Below are positions 1 through 7,673 of a stretch of DNA of 24,975 nt, in pieces (position 1 is the first letter of the stretch; the number at the start of each line of letters is the position of its first letter). The position numbers and the translations under genes are program-made. The stretch covers positions 1 through 24,975 of the IMG/VR virus record IMGVR_UViG_3300044971_001475. One strand, written 5' to 3'. The notes under the pieces were generated by a model. That model was not told the DNA's origin. It made no database searches and saw only the letters and a program-made list of their open reading frames with translations. The stretch comes from a virus.

Positions 1-2
1 TG

Positions 3-761
3 GCCCGCCCGGAGCGGCAGAACACGTTTCGGCGGCTGTACTTGAACCAATGGACCTCGGCGAACTCGCAGTGGATACCGATACGCGACTGGGACGCCTG
101 CCGCGACGAGTTTCCGGACTTGACGGGTGTGCCGTGCTTCGGCGGCCTTGACCTTGCCAGCGTCCGCGACCTTACGGCATTCGCGCTGTGCTGGCCGTAT
201 CAGGGCAAAGTGTACTATCGAGCATGGGGATACATCCCCGAGCAGGCCGCGCGCGACAAATCGCTCTCTGACGGCGTCCGCTACGACCTCTGGGCCGACG
301 ACGGGCACGTGCGGCTGACGCCGGGGAATGTGGTCGATTGGCGGCACGTTGTCGCGCACATCACGGACTTGGCGCGGGTATTCAACATCCGCGCGATTGC
401 CTACGACCGCTGGGGAGCCCGCGACACCGCACAGCAGTTGATGGACGCGGGGATTAAGGTCGTCGAGTTCGGGCAGGGGTACGGGTCGATGTCCCCGGCC
501 AGTAAACGCTTCGAAGCTTTGATCCACGAGCGCAACCTAGTTCACGACGGAAACCCGCTGTTTCGCTGGTGCGTCGACTGCACCGAAATCAGCACCGACC
601 CGGCCGGCAATATCAAGCCGATTCACTCCGACAGACGCCGCGAGTCCAGCCGCAACGACCTCGTCATCGCGGCTGTCATGGCGACCGGCATTTGTGTTCA
701 GGACGTGCGGGCTGAGCGCAGCGTGTACGAAGACATGACGCCGCTGACGATCAGTTGGTAG
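3..761 (+). CDS. terL: Terminase large subunit, C-terminal part (5' end off the window)
   Basis: This is the nuclease half of the large terminase, the motor that packages DNA into the prohead and cuts the concatemer. The open frame runs from the left edge (first whole codon at 3) without a stop, and its first residues, ARPERQNTFRRLYLNQW, match the region between ATPase and nuclease domains of HK97/phage terminases. A TTG at 42 could be called as a start but lies inside the conserved LNQWT segment, so the gene begins outside the window. The acidic residues in FGGLDLASVRDLTA, in AYDRWGA and near the end (RRESSRNDLVIAA) fit the RNase H-like nuclease metal site. The gene is followed by an 85-base gap with operator-like repeats before the portal gene. 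The family call is from recognised motifs; the specific packaging mode (cos or pac) cannot be judged. Confidence 0.93.
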   Translation, partial: ARPERQNTFRRLYLNQWTSANSQWIPIRDWDACRDEFPDLTGVPCFGGLDLASVRDLTAFALCWPYQGKVYYRAWGYIPEQAARDKSLSDGVRYDLWADDGHVRLTPGNVVDWRHVVAHITDLARVFNIRAIAYDRWGARDTAQQLMDAGIKVVEFGQGYGSMSPASKRFEALIHERNLVHDGNPLFRWCVDCTEISTDPAGNIKPIHSDRRRESSRNDLVIAAVMATGICVQDVRAERSVYEDMTPLTISW

Positions 762-779
762 TGCCGCGAAAAAAATACC

Positions 780-840
780 CGTGCTACAGTTGACAAAATT
801 CGTGCTACGCTGTTAGCACGACTCGAAAGTTTCGTGCTAC
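780..840 (+). promoter_or_regulatory. CGTGCTAC repeat cluster with TTGACA box upstream of portal
   Basis: The gap between terminase and portal holds three exact direct copies of CGTGCTAC at 780-787, 801-808 and 833-840. One inverted copy, TAGCACG, lies at 814-820. Repeat starts are 21 and 32 bases apart, close to two and three helical turns. The middle copy and the inverted copy form an 8-bp palindrome arm pair (TCGTGCTA at 800-807, TAGCACGA at 814-821). A perfect -35-like TTGACA sits at 790-795 between copies 1 and 2. The -10 is poor: the best placed hexamers are TTAGCA at 813 or TAGCAC at 814. It looks like an operator-controlled promoter; the binding protein is unknown. Confidence 0.55.
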
Positions 841-846
841 CGCAAC

Positions 847-2034
847 ATGAACGCCTTCGGCCGACTGATGGTAAAACTCGGAGCCACCCCGCCGCCAGAT
901 AGCGACTTCTGGTACAAGCCCGTCAACGGCTCCAAGTGGTTCGTGAGCACGGACTCCGCCATGCGCATCACCGCTGTTTGGGCTTGCGTCCGCGTGATCG
1001 CCGAGTCCATCGGCAGCCTGCCCTGCGGCGTGTTCCGGCGCACGGCTGACGGGCGGCAGTTGGACCGGAATCACCCGCTGTACTACCTGCTGCACGACGC
1101 GCCTAACGACGACATGAGCGCCTTTGAGTTCTGGGAACTGGCCGCGAAGTGCCTCTGCCTCCACGGCAACTTTTACGCCCGCATCGTCACGAATATGCGC
1201 GGCGATGTTGTGCGCCTGGTGCCATTGTCGCCAGCCGGGATGCGCGTGGCGCGGGACCCGGAGACGGGCGTTCTTGTGTACACCTACGCCAACCAGATGT
1301 ACACCGCCTCCGACATCCTCCACATCCCCGGCTTGGGCTACGACGGCGAGGACAATCTCGTCGGGCATTCGCCCGTCTCGTACATGGCGCAGGCGCTGGG
1401 CATGACCCAGGACGCCGAAGGCTACGGGGCGAACTTCTTCCGCAACAACGCCACGCCGCCGTCGTATCTCACGGTCCCGCAGGCGCTATCGAACGAAGCC
1501 CGCAACAACCTGCAGACGTGGCTGATGTCCAACTTTGGCGGCGTTCGCAACGCGGGCAAAATCGGCGTGCTGGAGCAGGGCGCGGAAATACGGTCGGTCT
1601 CGATCAATCACCGGGATATGCAGTTCCTGGAGCTGAGGCAGTATCAGAAGGCCGACATCTGCTCGATCTTCCGCGTGCCGCCGCACATGATCCAAGACCT
1701 GACCCGCAGCACGAACAACAACATCGAACACCAGGGCATCGACTTCGCAACGCATACGATTCGCCCGTGGCTGGCGCGAATCGAGAAGCGGATTAACATG
1801 CAGCTATTCGGGCCGCGCGAGGCCGAGACCTACTATGCCGAATTCAACATGGACGCGCTCTTGCGCGGCGACGCGGCCAGCCGCGCCACGTTCTACAGCG
1901 CGATGCGAAACATCGGCGTCCTAAACGCGAACGAGATCCGCGCGAAGGAAAACCTGAATCCGTACGACGGCGGCGAAAAGTATCTGGTGCAGGGCGCGAT
2001 GATACCGGTTGACCAAGCGGGGGTGAGGCAGTGA
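847..2034 (+). CDS. Portal protein, HK97 family
   Basis: The portal forms the dodecameric ring at the unique capsid vertex through which DNA enters and leaves and to which the terminase and connector dock. The 395-residue length is typical of the HK97-type portal family (Phage_portal). Recognisable segments are AVWACVRVIAESIGSLP at residues 43-59 and the C-terminal RVPPHMIQDLTRSTNNNIE segment, both hallmarks of the family. The start ATG at 847 has no good Shine-Dalgarno sequence in front of it. It follows directly after the third CGTGCTAC repeat, which raises the chance that a transcript starts close to the gene. The 3' end overlaps the prohead protease by GTGA. Confidence 0.95.
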   Translation: MNAFGRLMVKLGATPPPDSDFWYKPVNGSKWFVSTDSAMRITAVWACVRVIAESIGSLPCGVFRRTADGRQLDRNHPLYYLLHDAPNDDMSAFEFWELAAKCLCLHGNFYARIVTNMRGDVVRLVPLSPAGMRVARDPETGVLVYTYANQMYTASDILHIPGLGYDGEDNLVGHSPVSYMAQALGMTQDAEGYGANFFRNNATPPSYLTVPQALSNEARNNLQTWLMSNFGGVRNAGKIGVLEQGAEIRSVSINHRDMQFLELRQYQKADICSIFRVPPHMIQDLTRSTNNNIEHQGIDFATHTIRPWLARIEKRINMQLFGPREAETYYAEFNMDALLRGDAASRATFYSAMRNIGVLNANEIRAKENLNPYDGGEKYLVQGAMIPVDQAGVRQ

Positions 2035-2651
2035 TCGAAGACATGAAGATTCAGTTGGCCGGCCAGCTACTCGCGCCGATGCCGATGCCGGAGGACGACG
2101 ACGAAGAGCCGAAGGCCGAAGGCCCGCGGCGCCGCGAGGTGTTGTTTTATTCGGGCGCCACGGTCGAGCGGTTCGACTTCTGGACGGGCGAAAGCTGGAA
2201 TCTGCGCTTTGACCTGGACTCCGCCGACCTTTCCGCGCTGTCTGCCGGCGCACCCGTTCTCGACGGCCACATGGCCCACGAAACCGAGTACGTGATCGGC
2301 GTGGTCGAGTCCGCCCGCCGCGCAGACGACGGCTACCGAGCCGTTTTGCGGTTCAGCAACCGCGAAGACGTCAATGGCACCTGGCAGGACATCCAGGACG
2401 GCATCCTGCGCAACGTAAGCATGGGCGTTCAGATCGGCGAGCTCGTTGTCGAGTCGAAGCCCGGTGCCGATGTAAAGCAGTATCTGGCGAAGAAGTGGAA
2501 GCCTTACGAAATCTCGGTCGTGCCCATCGGCGCGGACCCGAATGCCAAGATCTTATCGACGAGTTTGACGGCCGCGCCGAGCGCGGACCAGCAAAGAGCC
2601 CAGTATGAACTGGCGCTGCGGATGCGGCGTTGGCGAGTGCTGGGGAAATAG
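2031..2651 (+). CDS. Prohead maturation protease, HK97 family
   Basis: This serine protease cleaves the capsid scaffold segments during prohead maturation. It is 206 residues long, the usual size for the HK97 prohead protease family (S78-like). A likely catalytic His is in LDGHMAHE (H80 or H83) and the catalytic Ser in ILRNVSMGVQI (S130). The end of the core, KKWKPYEISVVPIGADPNA, is a strong family signature. The GTG start overlaps the portal stop as GTGA; an in-frame ATG four codons on (2043) is an alternative. The N-terminal 35 residues are acidic and low complexity, common in this family. The position between portal and capsid genes supports the role. Confidence 0.93.
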   Translation: MIEDMKIQLAGQLLAPMPMPEDDDEEPKAEGPRRREVLFYSGATVERFDFWTGESWNLRFDLDSADLSALSAGAPVLDGHMAHETEYVIGVVESARRADDGYRAVLRFSNREDVNGTWQDIQDGILRNVSMGVQIGELVVESKPGADVKQYLAKKWKPYEISVVPIGADPNAKILSTSLTAAPSADQQRAQYELALRMRRWRVLGK

Positions 2652-2659
2652 GGGGAACG

Positions 2660-3967
2660 ATGACGAAACGAGAGCTACTCTCTCAGGTCTCCGCGCTCGA
2701 AACCGAGTACAGCGCGGTTCTCGCCGCTTCCAGCGGTGCCGCCGATCCGGTGGCGCATCTGCAGGCGGTCGACGCAAAAGAAAACGAACTTAAAACCGTC
2801 CGCGAGCAACTTGCTGCGGTCGAGGCTCTCGAAGCCCGCGCCAAGGCAAACGTGACTCGTGAGCCTGCCCGCGTCACCAGCGACAACGAAGCGGCCCGCC
2901 CGTTCGAGAGTGTCGGGGAGCAGCTGGCGGCTATTGCGTACGCGCAGAGCCCGCGCGGAGCCTTCCAGGGGCTCGGCGGCCAGATCGATAAGCGACTGTT
3001 CGGGCAGAACCTGACGGCCTCGGGCGCGTCGGCTGCGGTTCCGGCTGACGGTGGCTTTGCCATCGGCACCGAGTTTTCGACGGCGCTTCTTCTGAAGGCC
3101 CGCGAAACGGCGCGGATCTTCCCGCTTTGCACCAATATCCCGATCGGCGAAGGCAGCGACTCGCTTGAGCTGCCGTACATCGACGAGACGAGCCGCGCCA
3201 ACGGTTCTCGCTGGGGTGGCGTGCAGGCCTACTGGACGGGCGAAGCTGATGCGCCGACCGCCACCAAGCCGAAGCTGTCTCGTCACGAGATCCGTCTCGA
3301 ATCGCTGAAGTGTCTGGCCTATGCTACCGAGCGTTTGCTTCGCAACGCTCCCGCGATGGCGACGGTGTTTGAAAATGCGTTTGCTTCCGAAATCGCGTTC
3401 AAACTCGACGACGCCATTTGGCGCGGCGACGGCGTCGGCAAACCGCTCGGCTTCTCAGTGCAGAACTACGGCGGCGCCCTGATGGTCTCGGTCGCCAAGA
3501 AGACCGGCCAGGCCGCCGATACGTTTGTAATTGAGAACGCTACTTCGATGCTGTCCCGTCTCTACCGCGAGCCCGGCGACCGCATCGTTTGGCTTTGCAA
3601 TCCCGACACGATCGGCCAGTTCCCGCTTCTCACCGTGGGCCAACAGCCGGTGTTCCTGCCGAACAACAGCGTCGCCGGCTCGATTCAGTACGGCACGTTC
3701 CTCGGCTTCCCGGTCATCCCCGTCGAACAGGCCGAAACGCTCGGCGACAAGGGCGACGTGGTGCTGGCGAACCTGTCGAAATATGTCGTCATCACGCAGG
3801 GCGGTCTACGCGCTGCGCAGTCGATGCACGTTCGGTTTATTTACGACGAGATGACGTTCAAGTGGTCCATCGACGTCAACGGCCAGTCGTCGGTCAAGCA
3901 GCCCATTACTCCGTTTAAGGGCTCCAACACTTTGTCGCCGTTCGTAACGGTCGACGCTCGCGCCTAA
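2660..3967 (+). CDS. Major capsid protein, HK97 fold
   Basis: This is the main shell protein. I chose ATG 2660 (435 residues) because it follows a GGGGG-type ribosome binding site; an upstream TTG at 2630 in the same frame overlaps the protease gene and is less likely. Residues 1 to about 70 are charged and predicted coiled coil, as in the HK97 delta/scaffold domain that the upstream protease removes. The mature shell domain then begins near the segment ASGASAAVPADGGFAIG. Family features include the tract SRWGGVQAYWTGEADAPTAT (E-loop and spine helix area), the DAIWRGDGVGKPLGF segment and the C-terminal VVLANLSKYVVITQGGL. These are standard for the phage_capsid family. No insertion domain is evident. 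Confidence 0.96.
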   Translation: MTKRELLSQVSALETEYSAVLAASSGAADPVAHLQAVDAKENELKTVREQLAAVEALEARAKANVTREPARVTSDNEAARPFESVGEQLAAIAYAQSPRGAFQGLGGQIDKRLFGQNLTASGASAAVPADGGFAIGTEFSTALLLKARETARIFPLCTNIPIGEGSDSLELPYIDETSRANGSRWGGVQAYWTGEADAPTATKPKLSRHEIRLESLKCLAYATERLLRNAPAMATVFENAFASEIAFKLDDAIWRGDGVGKPLGFSVQNYGGALMVSVAKKTGQAADTFVIENATSMLSRLYREPGDRIVWLCNPDTIGQFPLLTVGQQPVFLPNNSVAGSIQYGTFLGFPVIPVEQAETLGDKGDVVLANLSKYVVITQGGLRAAQSMHVRFIYDEMTFKWSIDVNGQSSVKQPITPFKGSNTLSPFVTVDARA

Positions 3968-3982
3968 CAAGGAGGAACCAAT

Positions 3983-4459
3983 ATGATCCCGTACGAACTT
4001 CTAAATAACCTCCACTTCGTCAAAGGCCTCGATCCAGTGGCCGATGCGTTTAGCGGAACGGTAGCGAGCGACGTTGTTTCGCTCGGCAACTTTGACAGCG
4101 CCTTGTTCGTGGTTTACAAGGGCGCGGGCGCCACGGGAACCTCGACCATTACGGTCGAGGCCTGTGATGACATCGTCCCAACCAACACGACCGCCGTGCC
4201 GTTCTATTCGAAGTCCATCACGTCGACCGACGTGCAGGGCGCGATGACGGCCCGCACCGCGGCTGGCTTCACCACGACGGCTGGCGCCTCGCAGATTTAC
4301 GCTATCCAGGTGCACGCCGAGGAGCTGGCCAACGCTGGCTATTCGTACGTGCGGCTGAAAGCTGTTGAGGTCGTGGACTCGCCGGTGCTGGGTGGTATTG
4401 CCATCGCCCTTGCCGGCCCGCGGTTCGGCGGCTCGGCTACTGCTACTGAGATCGACTAA
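3983..4459 (+). CDS. Small beta-rich protein, probable capsid accessory/decoration protein
   Basis: A 158-residue protein with a strong ribosome binding site (AAGGAGG, 3970-3976) just after the major capsid gene. It is rich in Thr, Ala, Ser and Val with almost no Lys, and the sequence alternates short hydrophobic strands with loops (for example SALFVVYKG, STITVEACDD, YSYVRLKAVEV), which suggests a beta sandwich. I do not recognise a named family with certainty. In HK97-like phages a gene at this place often encodes a head decoration or stabilising protein, so that role is inferred from position and composition. The stop codon overlaps the ATG of the connector gene (TAATG). Confidence 0.75.
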   Translation: MIPYELLNNLHFVKGLDPVADAFSGTVASDVVSLGNFDSALFVVYKGAGATGTSTITVEACDDIVPTNTTAVPFYSKSITSTDVQGAMTARTAAGFTTTAGASQIYAIQVHAEELANAGYSYVRLKAVEVVDSPVLGGIAIALAGPRFGGSATATEID

Positions 4460-5052
4460 TGATCGAGCACCGCCTCCAGCTGGTGACGCCGCCGACGTTC
4501 TGGGCGCTGTCCGACAGCGACTTTGAAGCGCACTCCCGCGCCATGGGTCAGCCGGTCGAGCAGTTGAGCCCTTACGTCCAGGCGGCGATTAACCATCTGG
4601 AGGTGGTCTCGAATCGTCGATTCGCGACTCAGACTTGGCGCATGTATCTGGACTACTTCCCCGATACCGGCGTCATCACCATACCCTACTCGCCGCTGGT
4701 GTCGGTGGCTTACGTCAAGTACACCGACTCCATCGGCGTACAGCACACATTTGCCAGCAGTAACTACGGAGTCTCCACCGCGCGCACGCCGGGCCAGATC
4801 GTACTGGAATACCAGAAAGACTGGCCCACGGAGACGCTTCGGAACACTGACCCCATCGAGATTGAATTTACCTGCGGCTGGCCTAACCAGGCCAGCGTAC
4901 CGACGGCCATTCGACAGGCCATCCGAATGCTCGCGTCGCACTTCTACGAGCACCGCGAGGCCGTTGTCGTTGGCACTGCGGCCGCTGTGGACGAGGCCGA
5001 GCTACCGCTGGCCGCGTCGGCGCTCATCGCCCCGTGGAGAGTGTTCATATGA
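4459..5052 (+). CDS. Head-tail connector, HK97 gp6 / phiE125 gp8 family
   Basis: A 197-residue adaptor that forms the ring under the portal. It has the hallmark helical start (segment LSPYVQAAINHLEVVSNRRF) followed by a beta stretch with DYFP and VITIPYSPLVSVAYVKY, then the helical IRQAIRMLASHFYEHREAVVVG segment, which is highly characteristic of the phiE125 gp8 family. Length is typical. The start ATG at 4459 overlaps the preceding stop. The 3' end overlaps the head closure gene through ATGA. The function follows from family and gene order. Confidence 0.9.
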   Translation: MIEHRLQLVTPPTFWALSDSDFEAHSRAMGQPVEQLSPYVQAAINHLEVVSNRRFATQTWRMYLDYFPDTGVITIPYSPLVSVAYVKYTDSIGVQHTFASSNYGVSTARTPGQIVLEYQKDWPTETLRNTDPIEIEFTCGWPNQASVPTAIRQAIRMLASHFYEHREAVVVGTAAAVDEAELPLAASALIAPWRVFI

Positions 5053-5387
5053 GAGCCGGGGCACTGCGGCACCTAATCGACATCGAGGCCAACACCATCG
5101 ACGTGGACGCCAACGGCGACCGCACGGAGACGTGGACGAGCGTCCATCAGTGTTGGGCCTCTATCGAGACCGGCAACGGGCGCGAGTTCTTCGCCGCGCG
5201 GCAGGTCATGGCGGACCTGACTCACACGATCCGCTTGCGGTTCGTGGTCGGCCTGACGCCAGCCATGCGGGTGAAATACACAGACCAGAAAACGCAGGCC
5301 GTCCGCTACTTCGATATCAAGTCAATTTTGAACCCCGACGAGCGGGACGAGATGCTGACCATGCAAGCGGTCGAGGTGCTGATATGA
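5049..5387 (+). CDS. Head closure (head-tail adaptor) protein, SPP1 gp16 / HK97 gp7-like
   Basis: A 112-residue beta-barrel protein that seals the connector after DNA packaging. The start at 5049 (ATGA overlap with the connector stop, GGAG 11-14 bases before it) gives MRAGALRHLIDIE; an in-frame GTG at 5034 is less likely. Family signatures are the opening RAGxLRHLIDIE strand, the TWTSVHQCWASIE segment with the conserved Trp-Ala, TIRLRFVVGLTPAMRV, and the late segment YFDIKSILNPDERDEMLTM. These are typical of the phage head-tail joining family. It is coupled to the next gene by ATGA. Confidence 0.9.
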   Translation: MRAGALRHLIDIEANTIDVDANGDRTETWTSVHQCWASIETGNGREFFAARQVMADLTHTIRLRFVVGLTPAMRVKYTDQKTQAVRYFDIKSILNPDERDEMLTMQAVEVLI

Positions 5388-5926
5388 AAGGCATCAAGGT
5401 CGAAGGCATGGATCATCTGGCCGGCCAACTCAAGCGCGTCATGGCGACGGCGCAGGGCCAAGAGCTACAGGCCGCGTTACTGGCAGCCGCCGAGGAGATC
5501 CGCGGCGAGGCCGCGCGGCGTGCGCCGATTGCGCCATATCCGACGCGGCAGAACGGCAGGGAGATCGCGCCGGGCGGACTCCGCGCATCGCTGAAAGCGG
5601 CAGCTGGCCGCAAATACAAATTCTTTCTGCAGGCGTTCACGTTCACGCTGGCGAAGCTAGCGCCGCACGCGCATCTCGTCCACTTCGGCACCAAGCCGCA
5701 CGCCATTGTCCCCGGACAAGGCAAGAGCAAAAAGATGAAGATCGCGGGCCGCGCCTTCGCTTGGCTCTCGCGCGTCGGCGACCAAGTCCGCACGAAAGTA
5801 TTTCACCCAGGCAGCCGCCCGAATCCGTTCTTGGCTGACGCCGTGAAGGCCAAGCGCCGCTCCATCAAGAAGCTCCTTGAAACCCGCGTAAAAGCCGCGT
5901 TCGACGCACTGGGGCGTGCCGCGTGA
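5384..5926 (+). CDS. HK97 gp10-family neck/tail completion protein
   Basis: A 180-residue protein starting at ATG 5384, overlapping the previous stop as ATGA. The open frame extends upstream to 4751 but that part lies inside two other genes and is not coding. The N-terminal KVEGMDHLAGQLKRV, the helix EEIRGEAARRAPI, and the central segment APHAHLVHFGTKPH (the HxxxFGT hallmark) are the signature of the HK97 gp10 family. The C-terminal half is strongly basic. The protein is thought to help joining of tail to head, based on family and position between head closure and terminator genes. It ends in a GTGA overlap with the next gene. Confidence 0.9.
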   Translation: MKGIKVEGMDHLAGQLKRVMATAQGQELQAALLAAAEEIRGEAARRAPIAPYPTRQNGREIAPGGLRASLKAAAGRKYKFFLQAFTFTLAKLAPHAHLVHFGTKPHAIVPGQGKSKKMKIAGRAFAWLSRVGDQVRTKVFHPGSRPNPFLADAVKAKRRSIKKLLETRVKAAFDALGRAA

Positions 5927-6345
5927 GAATCTACCAAGCACTCTACCGCTACACGCAGGCCGAGCCGACGATCTCGTCGGTCGTGGGCAATCGAGTCTAC
6001 GATATCCACGCCGAGCAGGCCCGCGCGACGAAGTACCCGGCACTGGTGATCGAGGCCATCGACGATATCCCGTTTCATAGCATCGGCGCAGCACCAACGG
6101 CCACGCGCCGGCCAGTCAACATTTACTGCATGGCGACGGGCAACTCAAAGGCCGCCGAGGATCTTGGCGACACGGTTTACAGTGCCGTCATCAATCAGCA
6201 GGCCGCGATCACTGCGGCGAGCGGGCTGACGGTGAGAAGCACGCATCTCAACGGGCGGCGCATCGAGTACGAGGAAACGCTCGAAACCAACGAAAAACTC
6301 TATGCGGTGATTTTAGAGTTCGACTTCATTCACGATTACGACTAG
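5923..6345 (+). CDS. Tail terminator/completion protein, DUF3168-like
   Basis: A 140-residue protein in the position of the tail terminator, which caps the tube and interfaces with the head. The GTG start at 5923 overlaps the preceding stop (GTGA). The opening IYQALYRYTQAEPTISSVVGNRVYDIHAEQ and the central strand pattern (TKYPALVIEAID, RRPVNIYCMA) fit the DUF3168/HK97 gp11-like group, in which an N-terminal helix is followed by the G-x-R-(I/V)-Y segment. The call rests on that pattern plus gene order; sequence conservation in this family is low. Confidence 0.82.
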   Translation: MRIYQALYRYTQAEPTISSVVGNRVYDIHAEQARATKYPALVIEAIDDIPFHSIGAAPTATRRPVNIYCMATGNSKAAEDLGDTVYSAVINQQAAITAASGLTVRSTHLNGRRIEYEETLETNEKLYAVILEFDFIHDYD

Positions 6346-6354
6346 GAGGATACA

Positions 6355-6735
6355 ATGGCAGTTCTCGCAGGAAACGCTGGCAGTTTCAAAATCAGCACTA
6401 ACACGGTGGCCGAGCTGGATACCTGGACGCTCGACGTATCGACGGGCCTCGAAGAGACCCAGTCGTTCGGCGACACCTGGAAGGAGCGAACCGCTACCAT
6501 TAAGGAATGGAGCGGGACCGCATCGGGCCGCTTCGATGATACCGACACGAATGGCCACGTTGCGCTCAACACGGCGTTCCTGGGCGGCACGACCGTTGCG
6601 GCGCGATTCTACATCGACGGCACGAACTACTACAGCGGCACGGCTTTCGTGCAGGCCGCGCTGAACGCCAGCGAAAACGGCCTGGTCACGATCAGCTACA
6701 CCTTCACCGGCAGCGGCGCACTGAGCTACACGTAA
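6355..6735 (+). CDS. Major tail tube protein, copy 1 (short)
   Basis: A 126-residue tail tube protein with a strong ribosome binding site (AGGAGG at 6344-6349). It starts MAVLAGNAGSFKIS and has the TWTLDVSTGLEETQSFGDTWKER segment and a late beta stretch ending LVTISYTFTGSGALSY, typical of the small siphovirus tube proteins. It is clearly paralogous to the next gene: the opening MAVLAG, the WTLDV...LEE.Q.FGD.WK block and the RF segment are shared, and the first 17 bases of the two genes are identical. Such proteins stack as hexamer rings around the tape measure. Which of the two copies is the main tube protein cannot be told. Confidence 0.88.
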   Translation: MAVLAGNAGSFKISTNTVAELDTWTLDVSTGLEETQSFGDTWKERTATIKEWSGTASGRFDDTDTNGHVALNTAFLGGTTVAARFYIDGTNYYSGTAFVQAALNASENGLVTISYTFTGSGALSYT

Positions 6736-6744
6736 GGAGCGACC

Positions 6745-7347
6745 ATGGCAGTTCTCGCAGGCCGCAACGCAGATATCTACCTCGCCACCGGCAGCGGCAC
6801 GGCCATGACCGGCGAAGCCACGACCAGCCTGGGCGGCAACGTGTACCAGATCACGGACGCCGCCCGCAGGGCCATCAACCCCAACGCATCGCTTACGGTT
6901 CTCGATGGAGCCACGCCGATTCCATCCAGCCGGTACCAAGTAGCCTACGGCAGCGGCAAGATCTATTTGCAGGCTGCGCCGGCGGGCACGGTGACGGTCA
7001 CCGGCGAGTTCCTGACGCTATCGAAGGTCGCGCAGGCAACGGACTGGACGCTCGACGTGCAGCCGGTACTCGAAGAAGTGCAGGTGTTTGGCGACTCTTG
7101 GAAGTCTAGGGCTCGCGTTGGCGGCGATGCGACCTGCACGTTCGCGCGCTTCTACAACGACAATTACTTTCACACGAGCGCCACGAGCTACTACGTCATC
7201 AACTGCTACGCCGATTACGCCGGCGGCGTGCGCTGGATGTTTGGCGCGATGCAAAATAGCATGAGCGTAAACACTGGCGAAAATGAGACGATCAAAGAGA
7301 ACGTCAGCTTTTCCGTGCATGGCGTGCTCGACTACCTAAACTCATGA
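6745..7347 (+). CDS. Major tail tube protein, copy 2 (long paralogue)
   Basis: A 200-residue paralogue of the preceding tube protein, nine bases downstream and with its own ribosome binding site (AAGGAG at 6734-6739). It shares the MAVLAG opening and the block DWTLDVQPVLEEVQVFGDSWK, but carries about 65-70 extra residues between them (roughly residues 15-85, rich in Ala, Thr, Gly). This extra part has the look of an inserted small beta domain (segments ASLTVLDGATPI, SGKIYLQAAPAGTVTVTGEF). The C-terminal half also diverges. It could be the real tube subunit, a second subunit in an alternating tube, or a specialised ring at the tip or terminator. It ends in an ATGA overlap with the chaperone gene. 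Confidence 0.85.
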   Translation: MAVLAGRNADIYLATGSGTAMTGEATTSLGGNVYQITDAARRAINPNASLTVLDGATPIPSSRYQVAYGSGKIYLQAAPAGTVTVTGEFLTLSKVAQATDWTLDVQPVLEEVQVFGDSWKSRARVGGDATCTFARFYNDNYFHTSATSYYVINCYADYAGGVRWMFGAMQNSMSVNTGENETIKENVSFSVHGVLDYLNS

Positions 7348-7673
7348 AACTAGCAGATAAAATCCTGGCCGTCTCTTTGAAGCAAGAAACGCTGGACGTG
7401 CCCGAGTGGGATGCAAAAATCGGCATCCGCGAAATGACAGTGGAGCAGCGCCTGAAGTTCGGCGAAGACGCGAAGAAGTGGCCAGCGGTCGCCATGGCGC
7501 GGCTGGTGATTGCCTCGACGTTTGACCCGGCGACCGGCAAGCCGATCTTTGAAGCGGCACACCACGACGCCATCGTAAATATGCCTGGCGCGGTGATCGA
7601 CCGCATCGTAACTGAAATCTGCCGCATCTCGGGCCTTGGCGCGGAACCGGCAGAAGCAGCGGAAAAAAACTAA
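7344..7673 (+). CDS. Tail assembly chaperone gpG-like (unshifted product)
   Basis: A 109-residue, mostly helical, charged protein between the tail tube and tape measure genes, the invariant place of the gpG tail assembly chaperone. Its start overlaps the tube stop by ATGA. It reads VPEWDAKIGIREMTVEQRLKF, then MARLVIASTFDPATGKPIF, a pattern seen in many gpG-like proteins where strand and helix elements precede a Thr/Pro-rich stretch. The last codons are gaA AAA AAC taa, an ideal -1 slippery site. Chaperones of this type bind the tape measure and are absent from the virion. Confidence 0.88.
   Translation: MKLADKILAVSLKQETLDVPEWDAKIGIREMTVEQRLKFGEDAKKWPAVAMARLVIASTFDPATGKPIFEAAHHDAIVNMPGAVIDRIVTEICRISGLGAEPAEAAEKN

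Noticed and set aside
1149-1796. Alternative + frame of 215 codons inside the portal gene
   Set aside because: Low-complexity His/Arg/Pro/Gly sequence typical of an out-of-frame reading; the portal frame is conserved throughout.
4751-5383. Upstream extension of the gp10-like frame (open from 4751)
   Set aside because: It lies wholly within the connector and head closure genes, reads as basic low-complexity sequence, and the ATGA-coupled ATG at 5384 starts exactly at the family's N-terminus.
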